DNA of 12,383 nt. Origin: Candidatus Nitromaritima sp. SCGC AAA288-L16. GTDB taxonomy: Bacteria > Nitrospinota > Nitrospinia > Nitrospinales > VA-1. The stretch's first letter is position 1, and each line of letters begins with the position of its first letter. Positions 1-6,266 of the stretch are shown here, in pieces. A program made the translations under genes and the position numbers. The notes below the pieces were generated by a model, which worked only from the letters and a program-made list of their open reading frames with translations, did no database searches and was not told where the DNA came from. The stretch lies in NCBI GenBank assembly GCA_000372225.1, contig AQTY01000036.1, positions 1 to 12,383 on the forward strand. Direction: 5' to 3'.

Positions 1-40
1 AAGTTTTGGCGTGGGTGTGAAGCCTTGGTTTTCAAGTTTT
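1..40. repeat. 40-bp perfect inverted copy of 5638-5677 (probable chimeric join)
   Basis: Every base from 1 to 40 equals the reverse complement of 5677 down to 5638, inside the rpoH-like gene. The match breaks at base 41 (C here, T expected). The copy has no coding sense here: it replaces the conserved lysine-containing segment of SppA. The simplest reading is an inverted chimera at a contig end, from multiple-displacement amplification or from assembly, rather than a biological repeat. Confidence 0.9.
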
Positions 41-420
41 CTCCTGCTCGTGCCATGACTCAAAAGGAAAGAAATCTCCTCCAAAGCGTGGTGACTGATG
101 TACATCAACAATTCATAGAAGCGGTCGCTAGTGGACGCGATATTAGTGTTGCGGAAGTCACCAAAATAGCCGATGGACGAATTTTAACTGGGCGCCAAGC
201 ATATTCTCTTAACTTGGTTGACCAAATGGGTGGACTTCAAGTTACCATTGATCAACTTGCACATAAGGTTGGGATTATAGGCTCCCCAAAAATCATTAAA
301 GAAACACCGCGTGTTGGATTCTTAGACTGGGTTTTAAAATCCACAGTAAATCAATCACTTATAAATCAACTTTCCATCCCATCCCTGCAATATACCTGGT
401 ATCTCAATAGTTTACACTAA
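1..420 (+). CDS. sppA: Signal peptide peptidase SppA, C-terminal part (partial, 5' end missing)
   Basis: SppA is a membrane-bound serine protease of the S49 (ClpP-like) fold that degrades signal peptides left in the membrane after cleavage. Only the C-terminal part is present. The reading frame is open from base 1 to the TAA at 418-420. The family's C-terminal pattern is clear: SPARAMTQKER, then QQFIEAVASGRDI, then IADGRILTGRQAYSLNLVDQMGG. The catalytic serine region lies upstream and is absent. The catalytic lysine segment, normally an SGKYK-like motif just before SP-R-MT, is also missing. That is explained by bases 1-40 being an inverted copy of the sigma factor gene, so real sppA sequence probably begins near base 40 and the first 13 translated residues should not be trusted. 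The first internal ATG at 55 is not the true start. An IHF-like gene follows on the same strand, an order I recall from deltaproteobacteria. Confidence 0.85.
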   Translation, partial: KFWRGCEALVFKFSPARAMTQKERNLLQSVVTDVHQQFIEAVASGRDISVAEVTKIADGRILTGRQAYSLNLVDQMGGLQVTIDQLAHKVGIIGSPKIIKETPRVGFLDWVLKSTVNQSLINQLSIPSLQYTWYLNSLH

Positions 421-513
421 TTCTTACCATTTTATCCCGTCTAAAAGTCTTACAACCAATATTAACTCTAACCCAACGCGGCCAACTCCCTTAAAGTCAT
501 TTAAAATAATGGG

Positions 514-541
514 TTGACTTAGTTTCCATCCATGATAGGAT
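514..541 (+). promoter_or_regulatory. Candidate sigma-70-type promoter of the HU/IHF gene
   Basis: TTGACT (514-519) and TAGGAT (536-541) are 16 bases apart and match 5/6 and 4/6 of the -35 and -10 consensus. Transcription would start near 548, giving a leader of about 20 bases that carries the Shine-Dalgarno sequence GGGGAG (558-563), 6 bases before the ATG at 570. The gene can therefore be expressed independently of sppA. Confidence 0.55.
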
Positions 542-569
542 ACAGTTAACTTTATTTGGGGAGTTTAGA

Positions 570-851
570 ATGACAAAGGCAGAGTTGGTAGAAAAAGTTT
601 CTAATCAAATTGATTTGACTAAGAAGCAAACTGAAGTTGTTGTAAATACTGTCTTTCAAAGCATCACGGATTCCCTTAGTGACGGAAAGAAGGTGGAGCT
701 CCGCGGTTTTGGTAGTTTTAGAATTCGTGAGAGAAATGCACGTGTTGGAAGAAACCCAAAATCTGGTGCTCAGGTGGATGTGCCTGCCAAAAGAGTCCCA
801 TTTTTCAAGGCTGGGAAAGAGTTGCGAGAATTGGTAGATAAAAACACTTGA
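570..851 (+). CDS. HU/IHF-family nucleoid DNA-binding protein (IHF-beta-like)
   Basis: This 93-residue basic protein is of the usual length for HU/IHF proteins, which dimerise and bend DNA by inserting beta-ribbon arms into the minor groove. It begins MTKAELVEKV, as IHF-beta proteins do. The core VELRGFGSFRIRERNAR (about residues 42-58) is followed by the arm GRNPKSGAQVDVPAKR (about 60-75), which contains the intercalating-proline motif RNPKSG. The end is FFKAGKELRELV, the family C-terminal helix. The start is supported by GGGGAG six bases upstream. The gene follows sppA after 149 bases and has a candidate promoter in that gap. Whether it works as an HU homodimer or as one half of an IHF heterodimer cannot be decided from the sequence. 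Confidence 0.93.
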   Translation: MTKAELVEKVSNQIDLTKKQTEVVVNTVFQSITDSLSDGKKVELRGFGSFRIRERNARVGRNPKSGAQVDVPAKRVPFFKAGKELRELVDKNT

Positions 852-1166
852 TTCTCCCATAATATAGGTGTCATAAAAGCTACCCCCCCCCCTCTCAAAA
901 AATCCTCACATATCCCCCCTTCGGATCATTATCCAATATTAAGGGGAAAAGTGGATCAATTGTTTCTCATAACCTTGTTGGTGCGATGTGTCATTAGTTG
1001 AATTATTTTTTTATATCACCTAAAGTTTTAGAGTGGTTCATCGACAACTTTAAAAAATTTTCATCTGCTTCGGTCAGACTACTTCTGTTTTATTTTATTT
1101 TTAACTCGTTATTATACCTAAAAGTTCTTTTCGTTTTTTTTGTAACATTTTAAAAAATAAATTGGC
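852..1166. other. Intergenic region between the HU/IHF gene and aroC
   Basis: This 315-base gap contains no convincing gene, tRNA or riboswitch. It holds a run of ten C residues (883-892), an imperfect nested hairpin (916-946), and from about 1080 to 1160 a T-rich stretch leading to aroC. No strong -35/-10 pair and no good Shine-Dalgarno sequence precede the aroC ATG. Confidence 0.6.
916..946. repeat. Nested hairpin downstream of the HU/IHF gene
   Basis: CCCCTT (916-921) pairs with AAGGGG (941-946). Inside that loop GGAT (923-926) pairs with ATCC (931-934) around a four-base loop. No T run follows on either strand, so it is not a standard Rho-independent terminator. It could be a 3'-end stabiliser or chance structure. 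The C10 tract at 883-892 could pair with the same G4. Confidence 0.35.
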
Positions 1167-2237
1167 ATGTCAGGCAATTCATACGGAACTCTTTTTAAAA
1201 TTTCTACATGGGGCGAATCGCACGGCGAGGGTGTTGGTGTCGTAGTTGATGGCTGTCCCGCAGGACTTTCTCTAAAAGAAGCCGATATCCAAAAGGAACT
1301 TGACCGCAGAAAGACAGGTCAAAGTAAAGTAACCACAACGCGAAAAGAAACTGACCTCATACATATTCTTTCCGGTATCTTCAAGGGTAAAACAACAGGA
1401 ACTCCCATCGCGTTGTGGGTTAAAAATCAGGATGCTGATTCTTCGAAATATGAAGAAATTAAGAATATGTTTCGACCTGGCCACGCAGACTTTACTTATT
1501 TGATGAAATATGGGTTTCGTGATTATCGTGGTGGCGGGCGCTCCAGTGCACGTGAAACTGTAGGTCGGGTTGCCGCTGGAGCAATTGCAAAAAAACTCCT
1601 TGCCCGCAAACGAATAAAAATAATTGGCTACACCAAACAAATTGGCCCCTACATTGCTCAGAAGATAGATTTTAAGCAAATAGAAAAAAATATCGTGCGG
1701 TGCCCGGACAAAAAAATGGCCCAAAAGATGGTTAATCACGTACTCGATGCCCGAAAAAAAGGCGATTCCGTTGGAGGGGTAGTGGAACTTGTGGTAAAGG
1801 GTGTACCAGCAGGATTAGGGGAACCAGTATTTGACAGGTTGGATGCCGACCTCGCTAAAGCCATGATGAGTATTCCCGCAGTCAAAGGAATTGAAGTTGG
1901 CGTTGGTTTCGACGCTGCAACAATGTACGGTTCGGAGTGTAACGACCGCTATACAGCTAAAAGAAAAAGAATAACTACCAAAACGAACCACGCAGGTGGA
2001 ATTCACGGCGGAATTTCTAACGGGTCAGACATTATTCTTCGATTGGTCGTAAAACCAACCTCTTCTATTAACAAAATACAAAATACTGTAACAACCGATG
2101 GAGAAAAAACTAAAATCCGAGTCGAGGGACGCCACGACCCATGTGTTTCTCCACGTGCCGTTCCCATCGCGGAAGCTATGGTAGCATTGACTTTGGTCGA
2201 TCATGTGATGCGAAATCAGTTTTCCAAGCTTAAATAA
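1167..2237 (+). CDS. aroC: Chorismate synthase
   Basis: Chorismate synthase performs the last step of the shikimate pathway. It turns 5-enolpyruvylshikimate-3-phosphate into chorismate by anti-1,4 elimination of phosphate and needs reduced FMN, although there is no net redox change. The 356-residue protein is of full family length. It begins MSGNSYGTLFKISTWGESHG, the family's N-terminal signature with the conserved histidine. RPGHADFTYLMKYG and DYRGGGRSSARETVGRVAAG (about residues 105-138) are the second and third signatures and bind FMN and substrate. HAGGIHGGISNG (about 276-287) and RHDPCVSPRAVPIAEAM (about 323-339) complete the set. The start is chosen by homology, because no clear Shine-Dalgarno sequence precedes it. 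It stands 64 bases before the nitrilase gene on the same strand, but no functional link is evident. Confidence 0.97.
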   Translation: MSGNSYGTLFKISTWGESHGEGVGVVVDGCPAGLSLKEADIQKELDRRKTGQSKVTTTRKETDLIHILSGIFKGKTTGTPIALWVKNQDADSSKYEEIKNMFRPGHADFTYLMKYGFRDYRGGGRSSARETVGRVAAGAIAKKLLARKRIKIIGYTKQIGPYIAQKIDFKQIEKNIVRCPDKKMAQKMVNHVLDARKKGDSVGGVVELVVKGVPAGLGEPVFDRLDADLAKAMMSIPAVKGIEVGVGFDAATMYGSECNDRYTAKRKRITTKTNHAGGIHGGISNGSDIILRLVVKPTSSINKIQNTVTTDGEKTKIRVEGRHDPCVSPRAVPIAEAMVALTLVDHVMRNQFSKLK

Positions 2238-2301
2238 TTATTTTTCCTGAAAATAAATCAAGACAGCCTAACCTTTTCCCATAAGAAAGGGCATTTGTGT
2301 A

Positions 2302-3096
2302 ATGCGAGTTGGTTTTATACAGAATAACCCTGTATTCGGCAAAATTGGATACAACTTATCAAAAATTGAACCTTTACTATCTCAATATACTGTTGATTTA
2401 ATGGTCTTGCCGGAACTGTTCAGTACTGGCTACCATTTCCTGAATCAAAAAGAAGCATTGAGGCATAGCGAACCCATCCCAGAAGGACCTACAACTCAAA
2501 CACTCATTCGCATTTCCAACAAAAATAAAACTTCAATTATTGCAGGAATAGCAGAACGTTACGGGAATCGATCTTATAATGCAGCAGTGATAATTGGGCC
2601 AAATGGCTACCTCGGAAAGTACAGAAAAATACACCTTTTTGACACTGAAAAAAACTGCTTCGATAAAGGTGACTTACCTTTAAAAGTTTTTAATATTGGT
2701 TCGGCTCGCGTTGGTGTTATGATCTGCTTTGACTGGCGCTTTCCAGAAACCGCCCGCACCCTTGCTTTGAGTGGTGCAGACTTGATTGCGCACCCTTCTA
2801 ATCTCGTTCTTCCACACTGCCCCCAAGCGATAATTACCCGTTGTTTGGAAAACCGCATTTTTATAGTTACTGCCAATAGGGTCGGCACCGAGAAACGCAC
2901 CCCAAACAATTCACTTAATTTTATTGGGCAAAGCCAAGTAGTTGACCCTGATGGTGATGTTCTTTGTCGAGCTTCTGAAAAACAAGAAGAAACAAAAGTC
3001 GTTGATATTGACATTGAGAAATCACGCAACAAATATATTAATTCTAGCGATGATTTGTTCACAAATCGACGACCTGATCTTTACAGACTGCAATAA
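2302..3096 (+). CDS. Carbon-nitrogen hydrolase (nitrilase superfamily amidase)
   Basis: Members of this superfamily hydrolyse non-peptide C-N bonds in amides, ureides or nitriles, using a Glu-Lys-Cys triad in an alpha-beta-beta-alpha sandwich. All three residues are visible in this 264-residue protein: Glu38 in LPELFSTGY, Lys109 in KYRKIHLFD, and Cys142 in MICFDWRFPE. The length fits a single-domain cytoplasmic enzyme, with no signal peptide. The block DWRFPETARTLALSGADLI after the cysteine resembles aliphatic-amidase and R-amidase/carbamoylase-like branches more than true nitrilases. The substrate cannot be assigned. A purine-rich GAAAGGG lies about a dozen bases before the ATG. A homologue of omega-amidase or N-carbamoylputrescine amidase remains possible. 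Confidence 0.9.
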   Translation: MRVGFIQNNPVFGKIGYNLSKIEPLLSQYTVDLMVLPELFSTGYHFLNQKEALRHSEPIPEGPTTQTLIRISNKNKTSIIAGIAERYGNRSYNAAVIIGPNGYLGKYRKIHLFDTEKNCFDKGDLPLKVFNIGSARVGVMICFDWRFPETARTLALSGADLIAHPSNLVLPHCPQAIITRCLENRIFIVTANRVGTEKRTPNNSLNFIGQSQVVDPDGDVLCRASEKQEETKVVDIDIEKSRNKYINSSDDLFTNRRPDLYRLQ

Positions 3097-3151
3097 ATTC
3101 GCTAATCTGAAAGACCAAAAATTCACCGAAAAATAAAGGCTCTCTACAACC

Positions 3152-3577
3152 ATGAAAAATGAAAAATCTAGATTTTTAAAAAATGCGAACGAGACTATAT
3201 ATGACTCTCAAACTAGCCTTACATGGATGGCAAATGATTCTAGAATAAACCTCAAAAAAGATGTCTCTTGGGATGAAACAGAAAAATATGCCGAAGACAT
3301 GAATGGAAAATCATTTGGAGGGCACAGCGACTGGCGAATACCCTCAACGCAGGAAGCCCTATCACTCTTTGACAAAAAAAAACTTAACAAAGATTTTAAA
3401 GGTGGCGACATTCACTTAGATTCTATTTTCCCACCTGGAGCAGGAAACACTACATGGACTTCTGAAACCAGGGGCCGCGAAGCTCAAATTATTTTTTATA
3501 TCAATGGATTCCCTTACTGGTACGAAAAAGATGACAAAACTCTTTCTCACTCTGTCCGCCTCATACGACGTAACTAG
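3152..3577 (+). CDS. DUF1566 (Lcl C-terminal) domain protein
   Basis: This 141-residue protein consists almost entirely of one DUF1566 domain. The family pattern is visible in order: YDSQTSLTWM (about residues 17-26), WDETEKYAEDMNG, then FGGHSDWRIPSTQEALSLFD (about 55-74), a WTSE motif near residue 102, and the end SVRLIRR. The fold is related to C-type lectin-like/FGE-type domains and is often found in bacterial surface or secreted proteins, sometimes in many copies per genome. No signal peptide or membrane segment is visible here, so its location is unclear. Its function is unknown. There is no strong Shine-Dalgarno sequence. It follows the amidase by 55 bases and faces a minus-strand pseudogene, so it lies at the edge of a less conserved accessory stretch. 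Confidence 0.8.
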   Translation: MKNEKSRFLKNANETIYDSQTSLTWMANDSRINLKKDVSWDETEKYAEDMNGKSFGGHSDWRIPSTQEALSLFDKKKLNKDFKGGDIHLDSIFPPGAGNTTWTSETRGREAQIIFYINGFPYWYEKDDKTLSHSVRLIRRN

Positions 3578-3649
3578 GGATTCTTCAACCGTTTTAGGTT
3601 ATCCAACGATACCACAAAGACCTTGTTTTTTTACTGCGTGATGGTGGAT

Positions 3650-4011
3650 TTCACGGTAAATTATTTAAAACTATTAGGTATCCAGAGAGACGTCCAGAAG
3701 ATGAATAAACTGGTCTTGGGTGACTCCTTGAAAGGAACTTTGTTCAAATAAAGACGTTACCTTATATCCAGTTAAGAGAAAAAAAACCTTGGTGAACTAA
3801 TGAACTGACTCCACCCGAACGCTCCATGGTCTCTCGAATAATGTAGATGGCAATATTAAGAGGAAACATAACAATCTATAGTAACAACTTTTAATGGGAT
3901 TTCCGCCAGATAGACCCATGGGGCAACTCGCCTATTTCCCATTGCAGCCAATTCTTTACGTGCTTGACGTAGGTTTTCTTCATATTGTTTAGACAGCTAA
4001 GCCCCAACCTT
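3650..4011 (-). pseudogene. Degenerate paralogue of the secreted protein encoded at 4051-4620
   Basis: Translating the minus strand gives pieces in three frames that line up in order with residues 38-157 of the intact neighbour. From 4011 to 3856 the frame reads KVGA-stop-LSKQYEENL, then KELAAMGNRRVA, against KVEGYISKKFRKE and KEFAEMGNTRMA. From 3854 it reads YIIRETMERSGGVSSLVHQGF, interrupted by no stop until 3762, against YIAR then GGVGSLVFQGF. From 3772 to 3650 it reads SLFEQSSFQGVTQDQFIHLL, then SLDT with stops, then IIYRE, against FDEPSQRKVTDEQVSQLL, SLDDKNF and LYRK. Defects are a TAG at 3997-3999 (Tyr in the intact copy), two frame changes, and stops at 3671-3676 and 3665-3667. The N-terminal signal peptide is not recognisable. 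It is a dead tandem duplicate; no sequencing-error explanation covers so many lesions. Confidence 0.85.
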
Positions 4012-4050
4012 CCATAATGTCTGAAAGATTATTTCAAACAGAATGCTTTG

Positions 4051-4620
4051 TTAAGGACTCAAGACAGTACTATTAGCACTATCAGGAATTTTTGCGTTAG
4101 GAACCTGAAGTCCAAAAAAAGGGACAAGTTTATTTTGTTTTGAAAATTTTCGGTAAAGGACGTGAAAATTTTTATCATCAAGGCTTGGATTAAGTAATTG
4201 ACTCACCTGCTCATCTGTTACCTTCCGCTGAGAAGGCTCATCAAACATCGTAGTACCTATTCCTATCCAATGACTAGGGATGAAACCTTGAAACACTAGG
4301 CTCCCTACCCCACCAGTATACTTTATTGCTGTTGCCAAAACATGCCGAGCAATGTACGCTGGCACACAACGACCCACCGCAACAACATCTGAAGTTTTCC
4401 CCATAGGGAAAACCCTAAGCGCCATACGCGTGTTTCCCATTTCAGCGAATTCTTTAGTTATTTTTTTTCGCTCTTTTCGGAATTTCTTTGAAATGTATCC
4501 TTCCACTTTTATTTGTTTCTTTTCCACCAGCTGACATTCGGTTTCAGCTTGAGTGGCTACCGGCTCAAGAATAAACGAAGACACCCCCAAAACCATACAA
4601 AATATCATCCTTTTAACCAT
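4051..4620 (-). CDS. Secreted/periplasmic protein of unknown function
   Basis: I do not recognise this 189-residue protein. It starts with a classical signal peptide: MVKR, a hydrophobic core up to about residue 18, and a probable cleavage after TQA (residues 23-25). The mature part has two cysteines (29 and 85) that could form a disulphide. It also has a strongly basic stretch (residues 45-56), a conserved-looking KEFAEMGNTRMA (56-67), and a glycine-rich GGVGSLVFQGF (103-113). Conservation of these blocks in the adjacent pseudogene suggests they matter. The start is well supported: AAGGAGTT lies about six bases before the ATG. The pseudogene lies immediately downstream on the same strand, so the pair arose by tandem duplication. 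Confidence 0.8.
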   Translation of the reverse strand: MVKRMIFCMVLGVSSFILEPVATQAETECQLVEKKQIKVEGYISKKFRKERKKITKEFAEMGNTRMALRVFPMGKTSDVVAVGRCVPAYIARHVLATAIKYTGGVGSLVFQGFIPSHWIGIGTTMFDEPSQRKVTDEQVSQLLNPSLDDKNFHVLYRKFSKQNKLVPFFGLQVPNAKIPDSANSTVLSP

Positions 4621-4712
4621 GCCAACTCCTTAAAAAGATTAATAATAAAAGGTGGAAAAGTTTTTTTAATAAAGCCCTACAATTGACTACTAGATCTAAA
4701 GCAAATAAACTA

Positions 4713-4749
4713 ACAGAATATTAATCAGAGTATCCAAATGATATTCTGT
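4713..4749. repeat. 9-bp perfect inverted repeat between two minus-strand genes
   Basis: ACAGAATAT (4713-4721) and ATATTCTGT (4741-4749) are perfect inverted copies 19 bases apart. They lie just after the stop of the small cysteine protein and before the secreted-protein gene, both read on the minus strand. It could be a weak AT-rich terminator, an operator, or chance structure. No GC-rich stem and no clean T run are present. Confidence 0.35.
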
Positions 4750-4766
4750 CTATATGTTTGTAGTGT

Positions 4767-5006
4767 TTATTTTTTTTTAGGAGAATATTCATCAGCACAT
4801 TTTTTACTACAAAAAAAATGCTCCTTGCCCTGAATCGACTTGGTAACAGACTGTCTTTTGGGCACATATGTCCCACAGTTAGGATCTTGTACCATGTCAG
4901 CAGTCTCTGTTGGATCGTCCCGGCGAGGGCTCACCCCACCGAACAACGATCGGTATAACATGATGAATCCAGCTACAAGCGCTAGTATAATGATTAGTCT
5001 AGCCAT
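4767..5006 (-). CDS. Small membrane-anchored three-cysteine protein (YHS/TRASH-like)
   Basis: This 79-residue protein has one N-terminal membrane segment (about residues 3-18, rich in Ile, Leu and Val), a short charged linker (28-37), and a small cysteine domain. The domain reads MVQDPNCGTYVP (38-49), then HFFCSKKCADEY (63-74). Cys44, Cys66 and Cys70 in a C-x21-C-x3-C arrangement resemble the YHS/TRASH metal-binding pattern and short PP0621-type membrane proteins. A role in metal binding at the membrane is plausible but unproven. The tail is lysine-rich (SPKKK). No Shine-Dalgarno sequence is visible, and a candidate promoter would start transcription at the ATG itself. It is divergent from the sigma factor gene, 86 bases away. 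Confidence 0.75.
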   Translation of the reverse strand: MARLIIILALVAGFIMLYRSLFGGVSPRRDDPTETADMVQDPNCGTYVPKRQSVTKSIQGKEHFFCSKKCADEYSPKKK

Positions 5007-5012
5007 TAGTTT

Positions 5013-5041
5013 ATTCTAAATTTGAAAAATATATAATTCAA
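5013..5041 (-). promoter_or_regulatory. Candidate promoter of the three-cysteine protein, possibly leaderless
   Basis: On the minus strand TTGAAT (5041-5036) and TAGAAT (5018-5013) are 17 bases apart. Transcription starting about seven bases after the -10 box falls on the A of the ATG at 5006. This agrees with the lack of a ribosome binding site. Confidence 0.4.
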
Positions 5042-5051
5042 GAACTATATA
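5022..5051 (+). promoter_or_regulatory. Candidate promoter of the rpoH-like gene
   Basis: TTGAAA (5022-5027) and TATATA (5046-5051) are 18 bases apart; TATAAG at 5048-5053 is an alternative -10. It overlaps the opposite-strand candidate promoter of the small cysteine protein, so the two genes may compete for polymerase or share regulators. The region is very AT-rich, so chance matches are likely. Confidence 0.35.
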
Positions 5052-5092
5052 AGGTCAAGATTTCAAAAAATCACAAGCTTTTTATTTTAATT

Positions 5093-6076
5093 ATGAATGA
5101 CGATTCGACAGAGAATGATACTGCTAAAATAGAAGTAGAAATAGTTGACCCCGATGAGATAAAACCGCTTGAGACAAAGGAGCTCGATCAAGAACCCTCA
5201 TCCTTACTACCAGCGGTAACTCAAGATGCTAGTATTGCCCGAATTGATCCTCTGACGGCATATCTTAATGAAATTCGGCGGTATGAAAATTTAACTGAAA
5301 AAGAAGAGCATGAATTGGCAATTCTACTGCGGGAAACAAGTGATTCTAATGCCGCTTATAGGCTCACCACCTCACACCTTATGCTCGTAGTGCGCATTGC
5401 AATGACCTTCCGTAGACAGTGGCAAAACATGATGGATCTTATCCAAGAAGGTAATGTCGGGCTTTTAAAAGCAGTGAAGAATTTTGACCCTTTTCGCGGT
5501 GTGCGGTTATCTTCTTACGCTACTTGGTGGATTAGATCTTATATTCTTAAATATATGTTGGATAATTGGCGACTTGTGCGTGTTGGCACAACTAACGCAC
5601 GGCGAAAATTGCTCTACAATTTACGCAAAGAAAAGGAAAAACTTGAAAACCAAGGCTTCACACCCACGCCAAAACTTTTGGCTGAGCACTTTGGTGTTGA
5701 TGAATCTGATGTAATCGATGTCCAAACCAGCTTAGGAGCTGCAGACGTTTCGGTTGACACCCCTATGCGCGAGGGTGATGAATCCATACCTGCAATGTTT
5801 CTCTCTGACAATACCACCGCATCACCAGAAGAAAATGCTGAACGGAATCAATTCCTCCAATCCCTTAAACAAGAAATTGATGGCTTTAGAAAAGAACTCA
5901 AACCCGTCGAACAGAAAATTTTATCGGAACGCATTCTTAGCGAAACGCCGCGCTCCCTTCAAGAAATCGCTGATGACCAGAACATAACTCGCGAAGCCAT
6001 TCGTCAAACAGAGCAGCGTATTTTAAAAAAATTTAAAACCTACGTTTCTAAAAATATGCCTGATCTTTCCACATAA
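5093..6076 (+). CDS. rpoH: RNA polymerase sigma factor, RpoH (sigma-32) type
   Basis: Sigma factor of the sigma-70 family that directs RNA polymerase to a stress (heat-shock-type) regulon. It has 327 residues, somewhat longer than E. coli RpoH, because of an acidic N-terminal extension (about residues 1-50). Region 1.2 is DPLTAYLNEIRRYENLTEKE (52-71). Region 2 includes DLIQEGNVGLLKAVKNFDPF (115-134) and VRLSSYATWWIRSYI (137-151). The following LDNWRLVRVGTTNARRKLLYNLRK (156-179) contains the RpoH box seen as QRKLFFNLRK in E. coli, which argues for RpoH over RpoD or RpoS. Region 4.2 carries the helix-turn-helix TPRSLQEIADDQNITREAIR. No good Shine-Dalgarno sequence precedes the ATG. The true regulon is not shown by the sequence. 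Bases 5638-5677 of this gene are copied inverted at the left window edge. Confidence 0.88.
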   Translation: MNDDSTENDTAKIEVEIVDPDEIKPLETKELDQEPSSLLPAVTQDASIARIDPLTAYLNEIRRYENLTEKEEHELAILLRETSDSNAAYRLTTSHLMLVVRIAMTFRRQWQNMMDLIQEGNVGLLKAVKNFDPFRGVRLSSYATWWIRSYILKYMLDNWRLVRVGTTNARRKLLYNLRKEKEKLENQGFTPTPKLLAEHFGVDESDVIDVQTSLGAADVSVDTPMREGDESIPAMFLSDNTTASPEENAERNQFLQSLKQEIDGFRKELKPVEQKILSERILSETPRSLQEIADDQNITREAIRQTEQRILKKFKTYVSKNMPDLST

Positions 6077-6093
6077 ATCGATCTAACGATATA

Positions 6094-6106
6094 AAGAGTG
6101 CCTCTT
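6094..6106 (+). terminator. Weak hairpin after the sigma factor gene
   Basis: AAGAG (6094-6098) and CTCTT (6102-6106) form a five-pair stem with a three-base loop 17 bases after the stop codon. It is followed by AACAACCTTTT rather than a clean T run. If it terminates transcription it does so weakly. The remaining bases up to fumC show no other convincing signal apart from the fumC ribosome binding site. Confidence 0.3.
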
Positions 6107-6252
6107 AACAACCTTTTGCGCAGCACGACCTGCATCAATAAGTTATGACTATTTTTTTCTAAAAGGCCCACCTTTCAGGACTTTGTGATAAAATCCATTT
6201 AATCATTTCAGACGAATATTTCATAGAAAATACAAACTAGTTTACATTTTTT

Positions 6253-6258
6253 AGGAGG
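6253..6258 (+). promoter_or_regulatory. Consensus Shine-Dalgarno of fumC
   Basis: AGGAGG is the strongest ribosome binding site in the window. Its distance is 5 bases to the TTG at 6264, 8 to the ATG at 6267 and 11 to the ATG at 6270, so 6267 is the best start. Confidence 0.8.
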
Positions 6259-6266
6259 ACTCCTTG

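Noticed and set aside
552..860. 102-codon minus-strand open frame over the HU/IHF gene
   Set aside because: It lies opposite a clearly conserved gene, has no family resemblance, and is a shadow frame.
5614..5817. 67-codon minus-strand frame inside the sigma factor gene, whose translation also appears at the left edge
   Set aside because: It is a shadow of rpoH. The shared peptide simply reflects the 40-bp inverted copy and not a repeated gene.
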